From: Streptomyces aquilus
GTDB taxonomy: Bacteria; Actinomycetota; Actinomycetes; Streptomycetales; Streptomycetaceae
DNA length: 64,000 nucleotides
Reading direction: 5' to 3'
Assembly (NCBI RefSeq): GCF_003955715.1
Contig: NZ_CP034463.1
Coordinates: 930,001 to 994,000 of the forward strand
Shown: piece by piece, positions 8,779-18,321 of the stretch
Layout: every line of letters starts with the position of its first letter
How positions within the stretch are numbered: the stretch's first letter is position 1
The notes under the pieces: generated by a model
Seen by the model: only the letters and a program-made list of their open reading frames with translations
Told to the model about the DNA's origin: nothing
The model's database searches: none
Translations under genes and position numbers: made by a program

Positions 8779-9216
8779 ATGGAGGAAAACTCGCCCGCGC
8801 CACGTGTCGTGGTGGGTGTCGACGGGTCCTCGTCATCGTTCGACGCACTGCGCTGGGCGGTCCGGTACGCCAGGCTGATCGGCGGCCAAGTGGACGCGGT
8901 GACCGCTTGGGACATGCCCCATGGCTGGTCCGCGCCCGCCGTGGACGCCGACTTCGATCTCGAGAGCGCCCGGGACCGGCAGGCCCGGGAGATCAGGGAC
9001 GCGCTCGACGAAGAAGCGGCGGCTTCCGTACGGGCACACCTGGTTCGCGGTGACACCTCCGACATCCTGTTCAGAGCTGCCGAGGGGGCGCAGGTCCTGG
9101 TCGTCGGCCGCCGGGGCCACGGCGGATTCGCGCGCACCGTGCTGGGCTCGATCAGCCACCGGGTGGCGCAGCACGCGCCCTGTCCCGTCGTCATCGTCCC
9201 TCCCGAGGAAGCGTGA
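8779..9216 (+). CDS. universal stress protein, single UspA domain
   Basis: 145 residues, one UspA domain. RVVVGVDGSSSSFDALRWA is the first strand-loop-helix, and GRRGHGGFARTVLGSISHRV fits the ATP-binding G-x2-G-x9-G-S/T pattern, followed by HAPCPVVIVP. The start at MEENSPAP is preceded by GAGAGAAGGA; longer in-frame extensions upstream lack ribosome sites and coding character. It is convergent with the V/A-ATPase operon. A box-like site is far upstream (8331-8346), so direct control by it is uncertain. Confidence 0.9.
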   Translation: MEENSPAPRVVVGVDGSSSSFDALRWAVRYARLIGGQVDAVTAWDMPHGWSAPAVDADFDLESARDRQAREIRDALDEEAAASVRAHLVRGDTSDILFRAAEGAQVLVVGRRGHGGFARTVLGSISHRVAQHAPCPVVIVPPEEA

Positions 9217-9382
9217 CCGGCCGGTCCGGAGTGGCGGAGCCCGCTGTGGCTGTGTGAGTCGTCGGGCCCGGACGCGATCGCACCGATGCCGGGACCGCCG
9301 GTGCGTCGATGGCCACGCCCGTGGCCGTGCCACCGGGCCACGCCGCGGAGCCGTCGGCGAACCCGCCGGTCCCTCGCCGCTG

Positions 9383-10003
9383 TCACATGCCGCCGCGGGA
9401 CTCGGCCGCGGCCCATCGCCTGCGGACCGCATCCTCGTGTTCGCCCTGCTCCAGCACCAGGTCCGCGTGGGCCAGCGCCGTCTCCAGCCGGGGGATCCAG
9501 TGGCGCTGCAGAGCCCGTACCCGCCGGCCGGTGGCGAGGACTTCGGCCCCGACCGCGCGCGCCGCCGCACCGGCGGCGGCGTACGCGGCGGCCGCCCGCA
9601 CGGCCTCCTGGTAGGCGGCCTCGGCATGAAGCAGTGCGGTGTTCGCGGGCACAAGCGCGTCCGGGTCCCGCGCCGGCAGTGCGCACGAGGCGGTACGGGG
9701 GTGTCGTACACCCATCGTGGACGTCCAGGCGATCTCCAGTTCTGCGGGACGTGTGCATTCCAGAGATGCGAGCGCCTCTTCGCCGCCGAGGAGCAGGCCG
9801 CGCCGCAGCCAGAGCTCTGCCTCCCGCAGTCGCTCGTGCCAGCGCTCCTGTGCGGTGTGCTCGGCGCGCAGCAGGTCCTCGTGGCGGGTGCGCAGGATGC
9901 GCAGCTTCTGGTCGAGCAGGCCGGCCCCGCGCCGGGCGACCTCCAGGCTGCGCCGCAGTCGCATCCGGCCGGCGCGGCCGGGCGGAACGCGCGGTTCTGG
10001 CAT
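9383..10003 (-). CDS. V/A-type ATPase subunit D (central rotor shaft)
   Basis: 206 residues. Subunit D forms the coiled-coil rotor shaft turning inside the A3B3 head. The start PGRAGRMRLRRSLEVARRGAG and KLRILRTRHEDLL resemble the family's N-terminal helix, and a long helical C-terminal half (about 120-200) follows, typical of the antiparallel coiled coil. It is the last gene of the nine-gene operon. ATG 10003 follows the subunit B stop by four bases, with GGAGGGTGGGTGAG as ribosome site. Assigned from operon position plus helix pattern. Confidence 0.85.
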   Translation of the reverse strand: MPEPRVPPGRAGRMRLRRSLEVARRGAGLLDQKLRILRTRHEDLLRAEHTAQERWHERLREAELWLRRGLLLGGEEALASLECTRPAELEIAWTSTMGVRHPRTASCALPARDPDALVPANTALLHAEAAYQEAVRAAAAYAAAGAAARAVGAEVLATGRRVRALQRHWIPRLETALAHADLVLEQGEHEDAVRRRWAAAESRGGM

Positions 10004-10007
10004 GGGC

Positions 10008-11402
10008 TCACCCACCCTCCGGTACTCGGCGGGCGTCCAGGAACTCGGCCGGCAGCATGGCCAGTTGACTGCGCGGCAGGGTGAGCAGCACCCGCCAGGC
10101 GCGCTCCAGCGTCTGCTCCAGCGTGCGCAGTTCGCCCTGTCCCTGGTCCACAAGGCCGCGGGCGAACGCCTCGTCGAAATCCAGGTAGCAGCGGTCGGTG
10201 CTGCTGAGTGCCGCCTGCCCGACGAGGTCGGCGAGTTCCTTGACCTGGCGCGCGCGTGCCAGCGCGGAGAGGATCTGGGCCGCGACGTCGAGGTGGTCGT
10301 CGCGGGTGCGACCGGGGCCCGCCCCCTTGCGCATCAGGCGGGACAGCGAGGACAGCGCGTCCACCGGCGGATAGACGCCCTTGGCGTGCATCTGGCGGGA
10401 CAGCACGATCTGGCCCTCCGTGATGTACCCGGTGAGGTCCGGCACGGGATGGGTGATGTCACCCGCGGGCATGGTGAGCACGGGGAGCACGGTGACGGAT
10501 CCCGGCAGGCCGCGAATGCGCCCGCAACGCTCGTACAGGGATGCGAGGTCGCTGTAGAGGTAGCCGGGGTAGGCCCGGCGAGCCGGGATCTCACCGCGGG
10601 CCGCGGAGACCTCACGCAGCGCCTCGGCGTAGCTCGTCATGTCCGTCATCACCACGAGGACGTGCCGGCCCTCGGTGAAGGCGAGCTGTTCGGCGACGGT
10701 GAGCGCGATGCGCGGGGTGAGGAGGCGCTCGATCACGGGATCGTCGGCGGTGTTGAGCAGGAGGACCAGTTCGTCGGCGGCGGAACGCTCCTCCAGCGCG
10801 TCGCGGACGAAGCGAGCGTCCGCGTGGGTCACTCCCATCGCGGCGAAGACCACACAGAAGGGCTCCCCTCCGGCCGTCGACTGAGCGGCGATCTGCGCGG
10901 CCAGCTCCAGGTGGGGAAGGCCCGCCGCCGAGAACACCGGGAGCTTTTGGCCCCGTACGAGCGTGGTGAGCGCGTCGATGGTGCTGACGCCGGTCAGAAC
11001 CGGTTCGGCGGGCGGTTCGCGGCGCACCGGGTTGACAGGGTTGCCGCCGACCGCCACGGTCGACTCGCCGAAGACGGGCGGTCCCGCGTCGAGCGGCTCA
11101 CCACGGCCGTTGCACACCCGGCCCAGCCAGCCGGGGCCCACCGGGATGCGCAGCGGCGACCCGGTGAAGGCGGCGCGCAGCCGAGCCGGGTCCAGGCCCG
11201 CGGTGTCCTCCAGCACCTGCACCACGGCCGTGCCACGGTCCACTTCCAGCACGAGACCGTGGCGTCGCTCGCCCGAGTCGGGGGTGAGCAGCACGAACTC
11301 GTCCCAGCCGACGCCCTCGACCTTGTCGACGACCGCGAGCGGACCGCGCAGTTCACGCACCGAGGTGTACTCGACGCGGCCCCAGTCCGGTGTGCCGTTC
11401 AC
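10008..11402 (-). CDS. V/A-type ATPase subunit B (non-catalytic)
   Basis: 464 residues, normal for subunit B. The Walker A loop is replaced, as in all V/A-type B subunits, by LPVFSAAGLPHLELAAQIA (about 150-168). MTDMTSYAEALREVSAARGE and YPGYLYSDLASLYERCGR are further hallmarks. B alternates with A in the catalytic head and contributes to nucleotide interfaces. The start is a GTG at 11402 overlapping the subunit A stop (GTGA), with GGGGAGGCGCC upstream; this indicates tight translational coupling between A and B. Confidence 0.96.
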   Translation of the reverse strand: MNGTPDWGRVEYTSVRELRGPLAVVDKVEGVGWDEFVLLTPDSGERRHGLVLEVDRGTAVVQVLEDTAGLDPARLRAAFTGSPLRIPVGPGWLGRVCNGRGEPLDAGPPVFGESTVAVGGNPVNPVRREPPAEPVLTGVSTIDALTTLVRGQKLPVFSAAGLPHLELAAQIAAQSTAGGEPFCVVFAAMGVTHADARFVRDALEERSAADELVLLLNTADDPVIERLLTPRIALTVAEQLAFTEGRHVLVVMTDMTSYAEALREVSAARGEIPARRAYPGYLYSDLASLYERCGRIRGLPGSVTVLPVLTMPAGDITHPVPDLTGYITEGQIVLSRQMHAKGVYPPVDALSSLSRLMRKGAGPGRTRDDHLDVAAQILSALARARQVKELADLVGQAALSSTDRCYLDFDEAFARGLVDQGQGELRTLEQTLERAWRVLLTLPRSQLAMLPAEFLDARRVPEGG

Positions 11403-13147
11403 GGCGCCTCCCCGAGCCTGGCGAGCATGGTCTCGCGCAGGGCGTCCACAGTCGCCGCGTCGTGCGGTCCCGCCTCCTCGCGGGCCCGCAGCACGGGCGA
11501 GAAGTCGACTTCCTCGATGCGTGCCGCGGGCACGCCGGCGTCGGCCAGTTCGCGACAGCGGGCGACGACCGCCAGCACCGCCTCGGCCAGCGCCGCGGTC
11601 TTCTCCTCGCCGCTGTAGGCGTCCCGGTCGGACAGGGCGCTCTGCTGCAGCACGCCTTCGCGCACCAGCCGTCCGCCCAGGACGCTGACGCGCTCCTGGT
11701 CGGGCAACGCCGTGATACCGAGCAGATCCACGAGGTCGGCGAGCCGGTCGGCCTCGGCGAGCAGGCCGGCCACCCGGGACCGCCGTGCGGACCGGCCCGA
11801 GGTGTCCGTGGCGGCGTGCCGGGCGTCGAGCGCCTCGGCATCCCGGGAGAACGACTCGGCCCAGGAGACGGCCGGGTAGTGGCGGGCGTAGGCGAGGTCC
11901 CGGTCGAGGGTCCACAGACATCGCACGAAGCGCTGCGTGTGGGCGGTGACCGGCTCCGCCATGTCGCCGCCGGGCGGGGAGACCGCGCCGATCACGGTGA
12001 CCGAGCCGGTGCGGCCGCCGAGTGTGGTCACCGCCCCGGCCCGCTCGTAGAACGCCGCGATCGCCGAGGCCAGGCCCGCCGGATAGCCCTCCTCCGCGGG
12101 CAGCGCCCCGGTGCGGGAGGCGAACTCGCGCAGCGCCTCGGCCCAGCGGGAGGTCGAGTCGGCGATGACGACCACGTCCAGGCCCATGTCGCGGAAGTAC
12201 TCGGCGACCGTGACGCCGGTGTAGACGCTGGCCTCCCTCGCCATCATCGGCATGTTGGAGGTGTTGGCGACGATCACGGTCCGGTCGGCGAGGCGGCCGC
12301 CGGTGCGCGGGTCCGTCAGTGCCGTGAACTCGTCGATGACGTCGGCCATCTCGTTGCCGCGTTCACCGCAGCCGACGTAGACGATGACGTCCGCGTCGCA
12401 CCACTTGGCGATCTGCTGCAGCAGCACGGTCTTGCCGGTTCCGAAGCCGCCCGGTACGGCGACGGTGCTGCCCAGCGCGACCGGGAAGAGCAGGTCGATG
12501 GCCCGCTGGCCGGAGTGCAGTGCCCGGCCGGCGGCCAGGCGCTCGCGGACCGGGCGGGGTGTGCGCACGGGCCAGTGGCTCACCATCCGGATCGGGGTAC
12601 CCGTCACCGTCGCGAGGACGGCGTCCTCCGCTTGTGGGCCCGCCCTGGCGATCCCCTGCACCGGTCCTGTGCAGCCGGGTGGCACGAGCACCCGCAGCGG
12701 CACCGGCCCCGCGTCCCGGATCTCACCGAGGACGTCTCCCGGCGCGACGCCGTCGCCCTCCGCCACTTTCGGCGCGAACTCCCGCATGGGCCGGGGCCCG
12801 TCTCCCTCGGCGCCGCCGGCACCGGGCTTCAGCCAGGCGCCCGCCGCCGACAGCGGGCGCAGCAGTCCGTCGAAGATCCCGCCCAGCAGGCCGGGGCCCA
12901 GAGCCGCCGAGAGCGGCCTGTGCAGTGGGCGCACCGGCATGCCGGGGGCGAGACCGCCGGTGTACTCGTACGCCTGCACGGTGACGACGGTGTCACGGAT
13001 CGCGACGACCTCCCCGGGCAGTCCTGTCTGGCCCAGGGCGACCAAGTCGTACATGGCGGTACCGGTCATGCCTTCGGCCTCGACGAGCGGTCCGGTGACC
13101 CGCAGGATGCGTCCGGTGTCGTGCGGGGCGTGCGTCAGGGTGCCCAC
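11399..13147 (-). CDS. V/A-type ATPase catalytic subunit A
   Basis: 582 residues, typical for the catalytic A subunit. The Walker A loop GGFGTGKT is at 233-240 and GCGERGNEM at about 259-267. STSRWAEALREFASRTGALPAEEGYP and PPGGDMAEPVT are conserved nucleotide-site and torque-loop segments. A non-homologous insert region (about 115-185) distinguishes A from F-type beta. I chose GTG 13147 because GGAGGAGCT precedes it; longer extensions run through the upstream gene. The A/B pair hydrolyses or makes ATP coupled to ion flow through subunits I and K. Confidence 0.97.
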   Translation of the reverse strand: MGTLTHAPHDTGRILRVTGPLVEAEGMTGTAMYDLVALGQTGLPGEVVAIRDTVVTVQAYEYTGGLAPGMPVRPLHRPLSAALGPGLLGGIFDGLLRPLSAAGAWLKPGAGGAEGDGPRPMREFAPKVAEGDGVAPGDVLGEIRDAGPVPLRVLVPPGCTGPVQGIARAGPQAEDAVLATVTGTPIRMVSHWPVRTPRPVRERLAAGRALHSGQRAIDLLFPVALGSTVAVPGGFGTGKTVLLQQIAKWCDADVIVYVGCGERGNEMADVIDEFTALTDPRTGGRLADRTVIVANTSNMPMMAREASVYTGVTVAEYFRDMGLDVVVIADSTSRWAEALREFASRTGALPAEEGYPAGLASAIAAFYERAGAVTTLGGRTGSVTVIGAVSPPGGDMAEPVTAHTQRFVRCLWTLDRDLAYARHYPAVSWAESFSRDAEALDARHAATDTSGRSARRSRVAGLLAEADRLADLVDLLGITALPDQERVSVLGGRLVREGVLQQSALSDRDAYSGEEKTAALAEAVLAVVARCRELADAGVPAARIEEVDFSPVLRAREEAGPHDAATVDALRETMLARLGEAP

Positions 13148-13662
13148 AGCTCCTCCATCTCCGTGCCGATCCGGTCGAGGGCCCGGTGCGCGAACGAGGC
13201 CAGACTGCAGTCGATCCGGCGGCCCGGGGCTTCGCCGATGACACCTCCGCCCGGGGCCTCGGTGATCCGGGCACCCGGCCCCACCAACCGCCTCACGCAC
13301 GTCGCCAGTTGCTCGCGCACGCGCGGGTAGGCCTCGGTGCCGCGCAGTTCCTCGACGCCCCGCACGACCTGTCGGCGCAGTTCCTCCCAGCACTCCCGGC
13401 GGGCGGCGAGCTCCTGGGTGCGGGCAGCCCGGCGAGATCGGGCGCGTATCGCGCGGCGGGCGGCCGCGGCGTCGGACGTGCCCTGCCCGCGGGCCTCGGC
13501 GAGGATCTCCGCGGCACGGTTCTCGGCGTTCTCGAGCACGCCGGCGGCGTCCGCGGCCGCCGCGGCCAGTACGGCCTCGGCGTCGGCCCTGGCGTCCCGG
13601 AGCAGCCGGTTTCGTACGGGTTCGAGTGCCGCCGTGGTTCCGGCGGGCGTCGAGGTCCTCAT
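13135..13662 (-). CDS. V/A-type ATPase subunit E (peripheral stalk)
   Basis: 175 residues. The N-terminal two thirds is an Ala/Glu/Arg-rich helix expected to form the stalk coiled coil with subunit G/H. The C-terminal part (about 100-175) contains EAPGGGVIGEAPGRRIDCSLASF, close to the globular E-subunit motif that binds the head. It overlaps the F gene (ATGA) upstream and the A gene by 13 bases downstream. Sequence divergence is high, so the call relies on this motif and operon position. Confidence 0.85.
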   Translation of the reverse strand: MRTSTPAGTTAALEPVRNRLLRDARADAEAVLAAAAADAAGVLENAENRAAEILAEARGQGTSDAAAARRAIRARSRRAARTQELAARRECWEELRRQVVRGVEELRGTEAYPRVREQLATCVRRLVGPGARITEAPGGGVIGEAPGRRIDCSLASFAHRALDRIGTEMEELWAP

Positions 13663-13880
13663 GGTGGCATCACCGCGGTGAGCGGATCCTCTGCGTCGAG
13701 CGGTCCCGGGCCGAGGGCGGCGGCCGCGGCAGGGGTGACGATGACGAGCCCCACCTCCGGAGGGAGCCCGCGCCAGGCGGCCCGCACGGCCTCCGGGTCC
13801 TCCGCGGGGAACGTGACGACGCCGGCTGTCGCCAGCCCGACGACGCGCAGCCGTTCCCCGATGGCCGCGATGTGCGTCAT
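13659..13880 (-). CDS. V/A-type ATPase subunit F (rotor)
   Basis: A short 73-residue protein; the family is usually about 100, so this is a compact version. THIAAIGERLRVVGLATAGV matches the first strand-helix of F subunits, and GLVIVTPAAAAAL matches the middle strand. F binds D in the central shaft and can modulate activity. ATG 13880 is preferred with GGAAAGAGT upstream; a TTG at 13886 overlapping the K stop is the alternative. Confidence 0.8.
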   Translation of the reverse strand: MTHIAAIGERLRVVGLATAGVVTFPAEDPEAVRAAWRGLPPEVGLVIVTPAAAAALGPGPLDAEDPLTAVMPP

Positions 13881-13882
13881 GG

Positions 13883-15727
<1,845 letters not shown>

Positions 15728-15744
<17 letters not shown>

Positions 15745-16654
15745 CGAAGACCTCCCGTGCCAGGCCGCCGTGCGCGGCGCACTCCAGACCGGCGCGGACC
15801 CGCCAGGCGTCGGTGCTCAGCACCGCGGCCGCACCGACGACCGGCGACACGTCGAAGCGTGCCCCGCTCAGCATGGACAAGGCGTCGCGTTCGACCGTCG
15901 GCCACCAGCGGGCCTCGGCGCGCCACAGGTCCTCCGGCCGTTCGACACCTGCCAGCGCCCAGCGGGCCGCCGGCGACAACCGGGTGCGGAAGTCGCCGAA
16001 GGACGGGGCACGTACGGCTGCCGTACCGAGCAGCCGCACGGCGTCCCGCGTGGCCGCCCCGGTCAGGCGACGGCTCATCAAGTAGACCTCCCGGGCCACC
16101 AGCAGCGCGGCGTCTCCCGCCGCCCACCGCGCGGCCGGCGGAAGGTTCGCCGCGGTGCGGGCGGCCGCCGACAGGCACATCCCGGTGATCACCGCCGCCG
16201 GGGTCTCGGCCCCGGGATCGCCCCACTGCGAGGAAGCCAGCACGGCCCGCACCTCGGCCGGGGAGGTGGCTCGGGACAGTCGCGGCCAGGCCGTCGACAA
16301 CGCCCCCAGCCGGTACGGCGGAGGCTGCGGCGAGCCGGCCAGGGCCCGTAGACGGTTGCGGGTGTTCGCGATCTCGAAACCCGATGCCAACAGGCGTACG
16401 GCGGCGGCACCGGGCCGTGGCTGCCAACCGGCCAGGACCCGCAGCTGCCACACCAGGGCGTCGAAGACCGCCCGCTGTGCCGCGGCGGCCTCGGCCTCCA
16501 CATCGAGTCCGCGCCGGTACGGAGTGCTCGCCAGCACACGCAGGGAATCGGACAGGCTCGTCGCGGTCGCCAGAGCACGCGCGGTGTCGGGCCCGGCGCG
16601 CCCGGCGGCCATGGCCCGGGCCCGGGTCACTCCTGCGACCCATCCCGCACCCAT
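15728..16654 (-). CDS. V/A-type ATPase subunit C (d-like rotor cap)
   Basis: 308 residues, helical and Ala/Arg-rich. Subunit C couples the central shaft to the membrane ring. Segments such as RGLDVEAEAAAAQRAVFDAL and GFEIANTRNRLRALAG fit the repeated helix bundle with the Asn-Arg motif seen in V-ATPase d/C subunits. AGGAGGCGTC precedes ATG 16654. The call is mostly from operon position and size between H and I. Confidence 0.8.
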
Positions 16655-17121
16655 GACGCCTCCTGACGTGCTCCGGGCGGCTCCGCCTCCGCGAGAGCGC
16701 TGAGTTCGTCGGCCACCTCGGCCACCAGGCGCGCCGCCAGGTCCGGAGTGCGCGCACGGGCCCGCTCCCGCAGTGCCTCCACGGCGCGCCGCGCGGCGCT
16801 CTCCGCGCGGGCGGCCTCGGTGAGGGCCTCGTCCCTGCCCCGGGCCGCGGTCTCGCTCCGCACGTCCAGGGCACGCGCCCGCGCCGCCCGCACGGTCCGG
16901 TCGGCCCGCTCCGCCGCGGCCGCACGGCGTGCCGCGGCATCGCGGGTGGCGGCCTCACGTATCGCCGCGGCCTCACGGGCGGTGTCGTCCAGCAAGGTCA
17001 GCGGAGGCTCCAGCTCGGCCGCCAGCTCGGCGGACCGATCGGCGGGTACGGCCCCACCGACCGCCGGACCAGGCGAACCGGCCGGCCGGAAACGCGCGAG
17101 GAACTCGCGAAAGCCAGGCAT
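16627..17121 (-). CDS. V/A-type ATPase subunit G/H (peripheral stalk)
   Basis: 164 residues, first gene of the operon. From about residue 45 onward it is a continuous Ala/Arg/Glu-rich helix, expected to form the stalk coiled coil with subunit E. No other domain is seen. GGGAGGTCTTC lies before ATG 17121. It overlaps the C gene by 28 bases. The operon promoter should be in the 184-bp gap to the divergent CBS/BON gene, where a dormancy-type box sits. Confidence 0.75.
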   Translation of the reverse strand: MPGFREFLARFRPAGSPGPAVGGAVPADRSAELAAELEPPLTLLDDTAREAAAIREAATRDAAARRAAAAERADRTVRAARARALDVRSETAARGRDEALTEAARAESAARRAVEALRERARARTPDLAARLVAEVADELSALAEAEPPGARQEASWVRDGSQE

Positions 17122-17218
17122 GAAGACCTCCCGGACCGAATTCCGGTGCCCACGGTGACCTCACTCCACGCTACGAAGCGCGGCCCGGAACCCCACAGGG
17201 GTCCTTCGACCTGCGGAA

Positions 17219-17234
17219 GGGGCCGGGCGGCCCT
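17219..17234. promoter_or_regulatory. DevR/OsdR-like box between the ATPase operon and CBS/BON gene
   Basis: GGGGCCGGGCGGCCCT lies in the divergent gap, 98 bp from the ATPase operon start and 72 bp from the CBS/BON start. Another inverted repeat, AACCCCACAGGGGT, is at about 17190-17203. Confidence 0.6.
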
Positions 17235-17305
17235 GTCCCTCCCGTCGAGCCGGCGAGACCATCACCATGGGAGTCATGCGTCCGCGCGCTTCTTGGGAGG
17301 TTGCC

Positions 17306-18172
17306 ATGGACGACCGACAGGCACGAGAGGCCGGTACGGCGGCGGGAGAGGCACGCCATGCCGTGCCGCACCACGCCCCGCGGCCGACCGAGGAGTTTCG
17401 CCAGGACCTGATGGTGCGCTACCTGCAGGCCATGGCCTCCAGCTCGGCGGCGGCCGCAGCCGAGGAGCCGTCCACCGGACGCGTCGCCCCCGGCACGCCT
17501 TCGCGTTCCCCTGCGCGAGCGACCACCCTCGCGGAGCTTCAGGTGCGCGACATCATGAACCGGTCCGTCACCGAGATCACCGCCGACACACCGTTCCTGG
17601 ACATCGCACGGATGCTGGCCCGCCGCCAGATCGGAGCCGCACCTGTGGTCGACGACGCCCGGCGCGTCATCGGCGTGATCGCGGAGTCCGACCTCCTCGC
17701 CCGGGCCGCCTCGCTCGCCTCGTCGGAGGAGCATCACGGCCGGTTCGCCGGGCTGCTCGGCCGACGGCAGCCTGCCGCAGACACGGGTGGCACAGCGGCC
17801 ACACTGATGTCGGCGCCGGCCTTCACCGTCCACCCCTGGACTCCCGTCCTTGAGGCGGCTCGCACAGCTGCCCACTCCCGGATCCGGCAGATCTTCGTGA
17901 CCGATCCCAAGGGCGGTCTCGTGGGCGTCGTGAGCCGCAGCGAGCTGTTGCAAGCCCTCGTCCGTGACGACACGGCGATCCGCGAGGAGGTCCTCTCCCA
18001 CATCCTCCGGGACGACCTGGGGATCGCACCCGAGACCGTGGACGTGCGGGTGCGGAACGGCACCGTCACGCTGAGCGGGAAACTCGACTCGGCCCTGGTC
18101 CCACGGCTCAACGAGGCGGTGGCGGGGATCCCGGACGTGGTCGAGGTGGTGAACCGCCTCACCGTGGTCTGA
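17306..18172 (+). CDS. CBS-domain pair plus BON domain protein
   Basis: 288 residues, paralogous along its whole length to the product of 7179-8048. It has the same DLMVRYLQAMAS N-terminal motif, two CBS domains (VRDIMNRSVTEITADTPFLD with GVIAESDLLARAASLA; SAPAFTVHPWT with VGVVSRSELLQALVRDD) and a C-terminal BON domain (VDVRVRNGTVTLSGKL). ATG 17306 is chosen for its TGGGAGGTTGCC ribosome site over an upstream ATG at 17267. A nucleotide-sensing regulatory role is likely; the partner is unknown. It is divergent from the V/A-ATPase operon. Confidence 0.9.
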   Translation: MDDRQAREAGTAAGEARHAVPHHAPRPTEEFRQDLMVRYLQAMASSSAAAAAEEPSTGRVAPGTPSRSPARATTLAELQVRDIMNRSVTEITADTPFLDIARMLARRQIGAAPVVDDARRVIGVIAESDLLARAASLASSEEHHGRFAGLLGRRQPAADTGGTAATLMSAPAFTVHPWTPVLEAARTAAHSRIRQIFVTDPKGGLVGVVSRSELLQALVRDDTAIREEVLSHILRDDLGIAPETVDVRVRNGTVTLSGKLDSALVPRLNEAVAGIPDVVEVVNRLTVV

Positions 18173-18197
18173 CGAGGCGCCGCACACGCCGGGGAAC

Positions 18198-18258
18198 GGG
18201 ACCGAACAGTCCCGCGAGGTGAGGGGCGATCCGTCCCGCCGGGGGGCCGGGTGGCCCA
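18198..18258. promoter_or_regulatory. two DevR/OsdR-like boxes upstream of P-type ATPase
   Basis: GGGACCGAACAGTCCC (18198-18213) and GGGGCCGGGTGGCCCA (18243-18258). The first is an 'A/T variant' closest to the classical DosR GGGAC...GTCCC form. The second recurs base for base at 58572-58587. Confidence 0.62.
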
Positions 18259-18321
18259 TGGCAGCCCCGCCGCCCGTGGCTGAGGCTGGAGCGGAGAGCA
18301 GTCATCCAGCCTGGGGGTCCC

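Noticed and set aside
10008..11921. A longer subunit B starting far upstream inside subunit A
   Set aside because: The extension is out of frame with real A coding sequence; GTG 11402 has a good ribosome site and GTGA overlap.
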